Shown one piece after another: positions 42,499 through 47,514 of a DNA stretch of 47,514 nt (position 1 is its first letter; every line of letters starts with the position of its first letter). The notes beneath the pieces were generated by a model. That model was given only the letters and a program-made list of their open reading frames with translations. It was not told the DNA's origin and searched no databases. The stretch comes from Phycisphaerae bacterium (GTDB lineage: Bacteria; Planctomycetota; Phycisphaerae; Sedimentisphaerales; Anaerobacaceae), in the NCBI GenBank assembly GCA_030619925.1, contig JAUXAL010000023.1:1-47514 (forward strand). Reading direction: 5' to 3'. A program made the translations under genes and the position numbers.

Positions 42499-42749
42499 TG
42501 TTGCCCTCCTTTCGGCTCAGGATTTTTAGGTTACCAATTTCTTAAAATAAAGACATTGATTCTAATAGTTATACGCAGCTTAATCAAGGATTATCTCGCA
42601 AATTTTCATATAGCTCCGTATTCGTTCACAACTTTTAGCCTTGATTTACGAGTAAAAGCAAAGTATTCTTGGTTTTGTTGATTTTGTTCGTATTTGTCTG
42701 TTGGCTTTTCATTTTGGTTTCTCAAAAGGCGAAATAGAAAGGATTAAGA
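42499..42749. promoter_or_regulatory. Divergent intergenic region (251 bp)
   Basis: Lies between the first gene of the long minus-strand run and the plus-strand flavodoxin gene, so both promoters should be here. It is AT-rich with a TTGGTTTTGTTGATTTTGTT stretch. I cannot assign a -35/-10 pair with confidence. Confidence 0.45.
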
Positions 42750-43226
42750 ATGGCAAAGGCAATAGTTGTATATTATTCAAGGAGCGGCAATACAAAAAAG
42801 ATGGCAGAGATAATAGCCAAGGCAATGAACGAGTCCGATTTGCCGACCGAATGCAAATCCGTTGATAAAGTAAAGCCGGAGGACCTGCTGGGCTTTGATG
42901 CGATAGTTGTCGGCTCGCCGACCTACTATGGCCATATGGCCAGCCCGCTAAAACAGCTGTTCGATGAGCTTGTAAGCAGCCATGGCCAGCTCGACGGCAA
43001 AGTAGGAGCGGCATTTACCAGCGCGGCAAACATCGGCGGAGGTAATGAAACCACGATTATGGGCATAATAGAAGCGATGCTCATCAGCGGTATGGTGGTC
43101 CAGGGCGACCCAGAGGGCGACCACTATGGGCCGGTTTCCATCGGAAAGCCCGACCAGCGAGTCGAGCAACAGTGCGCACGCCGGGGCCAGAGAATCGCAG
43201 AACTGACCCGAAAACTAACGGTCTAA
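42750..43226 (+). CDS. Flavodoxin-like NAD(P)H-dependent oxidoreductase (WrbA-like)
   Basis: 158 residues of flavodoxin fold: KAIVVYYSRSGNTKKMAE holds the FMN-phosphate loop (SRSGNT), then AIVVGSPTYYGHMASPLKQLFDE, AAFTSAANIGGGNETTI and a final helix. This matches WrbA-type quinone reductases or small flavodoxins; it is shorter than full-length WrbA (~200). It should carry FMN and pass electrons in the cytoplasm. AGGA lies seven bases before the ATG. Partner unknown. Confidence 0.88.
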   Translation: MAKAIVVYYSRSGNTKKMAEIIAKAMNESDLPTECKSVDKVKPEDLLGFDAIVVGSPTYYGHMASPLKQLFDELVSSHGQLDGKVGAAFTSAANIGGGNETTIMGIIEAMLISGMVVQGDPEGDHYGPVSIGKPDQRVEQQCARRGQRIAELTRKLTV

Positions 43227-43348
43227 CAGGCCAAATTCTCCGCGGAGTTTATCCTTGAGCACAGCGAAGGGCTCAGAATAACGGCAAAAGCCGGTCAGAT
43301 TGAGAAAAAATAAATATTGTTTTTTTTTTGCAAAAAAGACATTTTTCT

Positions 43349-43377
43349 TTGACAAAACAACCCTGCACCATTAAGTT
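43349..43377 (+). promoter_or_regulatory. Possible sigma70-type promoter for the histone-like gene
   Basis: TTGACA (43349-43354), 17-base spacer, TAAGTT (43372-43377). A perfect -35 and a weak -10, preceded by a T/A-rich stretch (43317-43347). It sits 58 bases before the ATG at 43435. Confidence 0.4.
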
Positions 43378-43434
43378 TTTAGCGTTTTTAATCCATTTTT
43401 GGCAGTTTAAACCCACAAAGTGGAGGAATACTTA

Positions 43435-43608
43435 ATGCAAGAGTACGAAGATCTTAAAGTTATGGTCGCTGAAACTGAAGCTGACATCAGCAAAGCGGAA
43501 GGTGGAAATAAGGCAGCAGGAACGCGAGTTCGCAAACAAATGCAGAAAGTCAAGCAGGCTGCTCAGCTTGTTCGCAACCGCATTCTGGAAATCAGATCGG
43601 CCCAATAA
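43435..43608 (+). CDS. Small Hc1-like histone H1 homologue without basic tail
   Basis: 57 residues. The pattern KVMVAETEADISKAEGGNKA followed by AGTRVRKQMQKVKQAAQLVR matches the N-terminal helical part of chlamydial Hc1 and its planctomycete relatives. The lysine-rich DNA-binding tail found in classic Hc1 is absent; the protein ends ILEIRSAQ. It probably dimerises and may still bind DNA through its R/K-rich helix. GGAGG lies eight bases before the ATG, which is preferred over the in-frame GTG at 43420 that overlaps that site. Confidence 0.8.
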   Translation: MQEYEDLKVMVAETEADISKAEGGNKAAGTRVRKQMQKVKQAAQLVRNRILEIRSAQ

Positions 43609-43761
43609 ACCATCACAGGTATTCGTAAACGCTTGTTTAGTTGCATCTCGCGCGTAACAGCTCGAGTGTGACGCGCCATGCGTATTGAAGTATTGTGTAC
43701 TAAGAGTTCTGACACAATATACAATACGAGAGCGCGGACTGTTTCCTCATCGAGGTCAATA

Positions 43762-44250
43762 ATGCCGCCTCCATTTTTGTTTGATTTATCGCAAATAGAC
43801 CTTAAAGCAAAGCCTCTCTTCGGCAAAGAAGCTATCGGCAAAGTAAATCCCCAACGATTTGAGATGCAGCAGCTCGACGGTATCCTCTGGTATGATAAGG
43901 AGAAATTTCTAATCCTGGGCTATAAGGATGTAGCAGAGGACGAATTCTGGGCTCGTGGACACATTCCGGGCCGGCCGTTAATGCCCGCGGTAATAATGAT
44001 CGAGGCGGCAGCTCAGATGTCGAGCTTTTTTACAAAGCAGATTTACGAAGTGAAGGGATTTATCGGCTTTGCCGGCGTAGATTCAGCGAAGTTCCGCTCT
44101 ATCGTCGAGCCGGGACAAAGATTATATCTGCTTGGCCATATTGTCAAATTCAAGCGCCGCAAACGCACTACCCATGTCCAAACCAGTGTGCAAGGAGTCG
44201 TTGACGGTGCTATGGTATTCGAAGCGGTCCTATCCGGTATGCAAGTTTAA
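43762..44250 (+). CDS. FabZ-like 3-hydroxyacyl-ACP dehydratase
   Basis: 162 residues, hot-dog fold. FWARGHIPGRPLMPAVIMIE contains the conserved H67 and E81 of FabZ active sites; AAQMSSFF and KFRSIVEPGQRLYL follow as in the family. It removes water from 3-hydroxyacyl-ACP in fatty acid synthesis. The start is placed at MPPPFLF because the domain begins there and GAGG lies a few bases upstream; the longer frame from 43678 encodes a low-complexity extension. Reading FabZ rather than FabA rests on the H/E arrangement; it could also be a specialised FabZ paralogue. Confidence 0.85.
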   Translation: MPPPFLFDLSQIDLKAKPLFGKEAIGKVNPQRFEMQQLDGILWYDKEKFLILGYKDVAEDEFWARGHIPGRPLMPAVIMIEAAAQMSSFFTKQIYEVKGFIGFAGVDSAKFRSIVEPGQRLYLLGHIVKFKRRKRTTHVQTSVQGVVDGAMVFEAVLSGMQV

Positions 44251-44280
44251 GCGATTAGACAGTCGGACGGTTCAGGATTT

Positions 44281-44303
44281 GGGACCCCGCAAGGTGGGAA
44301 CCC
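44281..44303. repeat. Family B palindrome, intergenic copy
   Basis: GGGACCCCGC-AAG-GTGGGAACCC, slightly degenerate, between the FabZ-like gene and the integrase remnant. Confidence 0.65.
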
Positions 44304-44314
44304 TCAGCGTTTGA

Positions 44315-44551
44315 CAAATAGCCCCAAGGGGATTCGAACCCCTTAACGAAAATCAGCAAACCACTGATAATAAAACACTTACGGAAAATCAAAATCCTGT
44401 CTTGTCCACTGGCTTGGACAAAATCCTGCAAAAATACCCCGAATTGGCACAGCTGGTAGAGGTATGGCCGAAACTGCCGGAGCATATAAAAGCGGCAATT
44501 AAGACTTTAGTGGAAGCTCATAAAGGAAAAGAATGGAGAAAAGAAGGGTAG
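44315..44551 (+). pseudogene. C-terminal tail of a tyrosine-type integrase (remnant)
   Basis: A 78-codon frame open between TGA (44312-44314) and TAG (44549-44551), with no start codon of its own. It reads PRGFEPLN at the tRNA-like sequence and then LSTGLDKILQKYPELAQLVE and VWPKLPEHIKAAIKTLVEA. GFEP is what a tRNA T-arm gives when translated, and the ELAxLVExWPxLPExIKAxI pattern resembles the C-terminal tails of integrases in planctomycetes and related bacteria. The catalytic domain is gone, so this is a leftover of an integrated element that used a tRNA gene. Identification is by pattern memory, not by search. Confidence 0.5.
44319..44346 (-). other. tRNA 3'-end fragment (probable att remnant)
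   Basis: On the minus strand: AGGGG-TTCGAAT-CCCCT forms a complete T-stem and loop, followed by TGGGGCTA as the 3' acceptor strand. No matching 5' acceptor strand, anticodon arm or D-arm is found upstream, and CCA is absent. Such 3' fragments are typical attachment-site duplications left by integrative elements. Confidence 0.6.
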
Positions 44552-44753
44552 AGAAAATGTTCAAAAATACTGCAGAATCCTTAATGATTTCGGCAAACAG
44601 GAAATAAGCTTAAATACTTTGGGAATGAGCTATGAGAAATAAAAACATTTAATGATTTACTGTCTTGGGTCGATCTTTGTGCTATACGCAGTAGGTGAAT
44701 TATTCAGTTAAACGCAAATGATTCGGAAAAGTGTCTACCAGAAGGATATTGTA

Positions 44754-45527
44754 ATGGCAATGAGTAGAAACCGTGAGCGAACGAATAGCCGAGCTGTGAT
44801 TTACAGTCGGCTCTCCCCTCGTATCAGACCGGATGGGAGCGAGAGTTGCGAGAAGCAGATAGAGATATGTCAGAGATACTGCGATTTTCGTAAGCTTGAA
44901 GTGATTGGTGTCTTTTACGACAAGAATGAGTCAGGAGCGAAAGCTGCTAATCGGCCGGGTTTGCAGTTAGCACTGCACAAGACCATTAAAAATCAAGCCA
45001 TACTTGTTGTTCACTCTCTGAGCAGACTGGCATGGAATACCAAAGAAACCATCAAAATAATCGAACGGCTGGAACATGCTAAGGCCGACCTGTGTAGCTT
45101 TTCCGAGAAAATAGACACGACAAAAGACTACAGCCGGTATTTTTACAAGACGGTAGCACTTTTCGTAAAATTGGAGCGTGAACTCGTATCAGAGAGAACT
45201 TCGGACGCGATGCTTAGGCACCAACGAGCGGGTAAACGTATGAGCTTTCTGCCACCATACGGCATGATGAAGGATTCTGAGGGTCCGACGAAGCTGATAA
45301 TTAACGTTGATGAGCAGAGAGCTATTAAGCGTATGATTGAGCTGCGCAAGGCTGGTCTCTCTTTTCGAGCCATTGCCAGGCAATTGACAGAAGAGGGCAT
45401 TAAGCCGAGAAAAGTGCGGAGGATATTTAAAGGCAGGTATGTTTTAGTTTATGGCAAATGGCGAAATGATCTTATTGCAAGGATTATCCGCCGCAAAGAA
45501 GACCCTGTTGGCAGAAAGCCAGTCTGA
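44754..45527 (+). CDS. Serine recombinase (resolvase/invertase family)
   Basis: 257 residues from the ATG behind AAGGA (44742-44746). Resolvase N-terminal domain: AVIYSRLSPRIRPDGSESCE with the catalytic serine in the R-x-S position, RPGLQLAL, LVVHSLSRLAWNTKET (the S-R-L motif) and an E-R-E-L-V-S-E-R-T helix. The C-terminal ~80 residues contain RKAGLSFRAIARQLTEEGI, a helix-turn-helix. The protein is of a length seen in small phage/plasmid-type recombinases, not in large serine integrases. It should cut and rejoin DNA at short specific sites. It sits beside an integrase remnant, consistent with a mobile-element scar. Confidence 0.88.
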   Translation: MAMSRNRERTNSRAVIYSRLSPRIRPDGSESCEKQIEICQRYCDFRKLEVIGVFYDKNESGAKAANRPGLQLALHKTIKNQAILVVHSLSRLAWNTKETIKIIERLEHAKADLCSFSEKIDTTKDYSRYFYKTVALFVKLERELVSERTSDAMLRHQRAGKRMSFLPPYGMMKDSEGPTKLIINVDEQRAIKRMIELRKAGLSFRAIARQLTEEGIKPRKVRRIFKGRYVLVYGKWRNDLIARIIRRKEDPVGRKPV

Positions 45528-46860
45528 TGTATTGCTACTACACGCTGTTGATTTGGACGGCATTCATAGTCAAAAGCCCATATACACAGATATGCAAAAT
45601 CGTTCGGTGTCGAAGTAGTCATATGGCCTAGCGTCTTTTACTGCTTGCAGACTGGTCAGGGGTAAATGTTGGACACGGATTACAGCATCTAAAAAGGATA
45701 AATGTAATCCTAAAACCAGTGCACAAAAAAGGCTTGAAAAAGTATCTCAAGCGACAGAGAGATAGGTCCCTATAAAAATATAGGTCTTACGATTCTATAT
45801 ATAGCAAAAGTGAAACCAGCTTGATCCTGACAAATTCTCATATGACCGATGAAGCAGTGTATGTCCTTTACTTCAGCCATAAACCGCTTACGTTAAATTG
45901 GCACAAGCAAGCACCGCATCCTTCCCATTTGCCAATTGATACAGATGGCTTTCGTAAGCGTGTAAAGGGACTATTACTACGAGGAACATCTGGTGAAAGC
46001 CATGCGGCAGGGACGGAAATTAAGGCCAATCTTTCTTTGAGGGGATGGACACCCCCCAAGGACAGATCGTCGATTCTACGAGCGTAAAACACCTCTGGGG
46101 GCTGTTCTGTGAGATTCTGTAGCGCATGTGCTTACTGACCGGAGTTTCTGTCCCAGACAGTCCCTTCCCATTGGTGAACCTGTGTCTAAGGAAGTTTCAG
46201 CACAAGCCATGGAGGCTGCCACGCTTCTTTTAGAACTGGCTCGAGAGGTTTTAAGGAAAGCAACAGGACGTCCGAAGCCTCGCAGAACTGTGTTTACAAC
46301 TCTACAACTCTACCAAAGGCCACCTGCACAGACCGCACGCGAACTTTAGAAGGAATTCCTGCGTTTCTACTGGGTCAGCGGATTGAGGTAATGTACTGAA
46401 CACAACGAAAGCTGTTAAATACCAGAAAATACAACGGTAAAAGCGTAAATCAAAAGTGTAGCAAGCAAAATTTCTCGTGCTCCAACTCAACTTAGAAATG
46501 GTACTCGCCGAAGGATTTCTGTATATATCAAGACATGTGAAGACCTCCTGCAAAAATTGCGGGCGAGCTTCAGAATGATTTCCGTGCTTATATTACGTTT
46601 ATGAAACTTTGGAAAGGAACCGAACACAACTGGCTCCGTTGAAAAACGGAAAATACAATTGCAAAAGTGTAAATCGATAGTGTAGTCCTGTGCCAAGCCG
46701 CCAGCTGAGAGGTTTTAATGTCCCCTGTAGGTGTTGGCTTTCCTTCAATCTGGGACCACGTAAACATGGATTTAATCTACAATCTGCTTCTTCTCCCTAT
46801 CATCACCGTCCCCAAGCCGAGTGACAGACTCTGCATCTGTTGAAAATTTCGGGACGAAGT
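45528..46860. other. 1.3 kb without recognisable genes, containing a degenerate direct repeat
   Basis: Only short open frames, none with family resemblance. About 46330-46455 and 46550-46685 are degenerate copies of one another: the first has CGAACTTTAGAAGGAATTCC, GAACACAAC and GAAAATACAACGGTAAAAGC; the second CGAGCTTCAGAATGATTTCC, GAACACAAC and GAAAATACAATTGCAAAAGT. Translated on the minus strand they give similar peptides (YTFDLRFYRCIF and YTIDLHFCNCIF), which suggests decayed coding sequence, perhaps of a mobile element. Confidence 0.5.
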
Positions 46861-47379
46861 TTAGATTTGATGTTCTTTTGAATACCTCCAAAGAGCCTTT
46901 TCTACTGTTCTTATAGGCAAATCCAGCTTTGTCGAAATCTCATTCACCCTATCACAATACCTCCGCCAGAAAACATAGTTGTAACTTGATGGGCTTTTCC
47001 AACCCAACGACCATATAACTCTGAAATCCATTATCGGGATTTTGTTGGGAAAGGCAAAATGTAAAATCGCAGAAGCCACTGGCCAAGAAACTCCTTTTAG
47101 TGTTAACAACGATTTCATTCTTGCCTTGTGGCTCTTTGTGGAAAAGCAAAATCGAGTGATTTCTTTCACTGTCAAATTATCATTTTCTTCGTTTCTATAA
47201 TGTTTTGAAGGCCTCTTTGATTTCCAAAGCCCAATTCGCACAAACTGGTCTCGTGTTAAATATCTTTGGTTTCGCAGTAGTTCTTTCATTTCTCTTTCAA
47301 CGGTTTCACCAGCTTTTGAGTATTGCTCATCATATTTCTTTGCATATTCAAGAATAGTCTTTTTGTCCAATTTCATCAT
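46861..47379 (-). CDS. HhH-GPD-like protein of unknown function
   Basis: 172 residues, AT-rich compared with the rest of the window. The central LLTLKGVSWPVASAILHFAF followed by PNKIPIMDFRVIWSLG resembles the helix-hairpin-helix plus aspartate region of DNA glycosylase-like proteins (L-x-G-V-x-x-x-x-A-S-A-I-L ... P-I-M-D-F-R). Flanks are helical and basic. Such proteins are often found in accessory or defence-associated islands, where their role is unknown. The start is one of two adjacent ATGs. Base composition and the neighbouring recombinase point to horizontal transfer. Confidence 0.6.
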   Translation of the reverse strand: MMKLDKKTILEYAKKYDEQYSKAGETVEREMKELLRNQRYLTRDQFVRIGLWKSKRPSKHYRNEENDNLTVKEITRFCFSTKSHKARMKSLLTLKGVSWPVASAILHFAFPNKIPIMDFRVIWSLGWKSPSSYNYVFWRRYCDRVNEISTKLDLPIRTVEKALWRYSKEHQI

Positions 47380-47514
47380 ATATATTAATTACTCTCCCAC
47401 AAATTTTCCTTTTCTCTATTTTATTGGCCAGCCGCCGTGGGCGTCGATTGTTTCGTCCGGTTCCTCCATTAACTGGATGGATTCATCCATCCTTTTTTTA
47501 GACTTTCACGTCTG

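Noticed and set aside
44319-44346. Complete tRNA gene
   Set aside because: Only the T-arm and 3' acceptor strand are present; no anticodon arm or 5' acceptor strand within 100 bases.
45821-46087. 88-codon plus-strand frame
   Set aside because: No ribosome binding site, no recognisable family, and opposite-strand frames of similar length overlap it.
46128-46696. Three short frames on both strands
   Set aside because: They cover the degenerate repeat and look like decayed sequence rather than genes.
47416-47490. 24-residue acidic minus-strand frame (MDESIQLMEEPDETIDAHGG...)
   Set aside because: Clean but very short, with no properly spaced ribosome binding site; could be a real small protein but cannot be supported.

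Overview
The window looks like a chromosomal piece of a planctomycete, most likely class Phycisphaerae and related to Sedimentisphaerales. This rests on gene content only: a secreted protein with dockerin-like D-G-G-D-G repeats, many Tat-exported Gfo/Idh/MocA oxidoreductases, DUF1080 and DUF6807 proteins, a ThuA-HEAT protein and a small Hc1-type histone-like protein. There are no rRNA genes, no complete tRNA and no CRISPR array.

Layout. 1-428: 3' end of a secreted dockerin-type protein. 533-5110: an AlaC-like aminotransferase and a RecQ helicase, separated by a 1.45 kb repeat-rich gap. 5291-7208: an exported alkaline-phosphatase/methyltransferase fusion, followed by the C-terminal remnant of a second phosphatase. 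7560-11433 (+): a zinc-dependent phospholipase C-like protein, a family 2 glycosyltransferase and an ankyrin lipoprotein. 11489-14839 (-): a tight operon of a lipoprotein, an Agl23-like membrane protein and ApbE.

15322-42498 is 27 kb with eighteen genes, all on the minus strand, mostly for sugar or glycan breakdown: eight Gfo/Idh/MocA oxidoreductases (seven with twin-arginine signals), one sugar-isomerase-like TIM barrel, a second TIM barrel fused to two DUF1080 domains, two further DUF1080 proteins, two DUF6807 domains, ThuA-HEAT and HEAT proteins, an NCS1-type permease, and a seven-haem cytochrome c with a cytochrome b-like membrane partner. My reading is an oxidative (3-keto-glycoside type) glycan-degrading locus working largely in the periplasm. 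Six of the oxidoreductases fall into two tandem triads with different C-terminal signatures.

42750-44250 (+): a flavodoxin-like protein, a tail-less Hc1-like histone and a FabZ-like dehydratase. 44315-47514 looks like an eroded integration site: the C-terminal tail of an integrase overlapping a tRNA 3'-end sequence, a small serine recombinase, about 1.3 kb of degenerate sequence, and an AT-rich gene for a helix-hairpin-helix-like protein.

The most unusual feature is the repeat load. Several families of short GC-rich palindromes occur both between genes and in frame inside at least ten reading frames, mostly in or beside signal peptides. A second class, arrays of 7-9 bp degenerate repeats, lies mainly between genes. 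One exported protein (22438-24666) has a signal peptide made almost entirely of such an array plus a palindrome.
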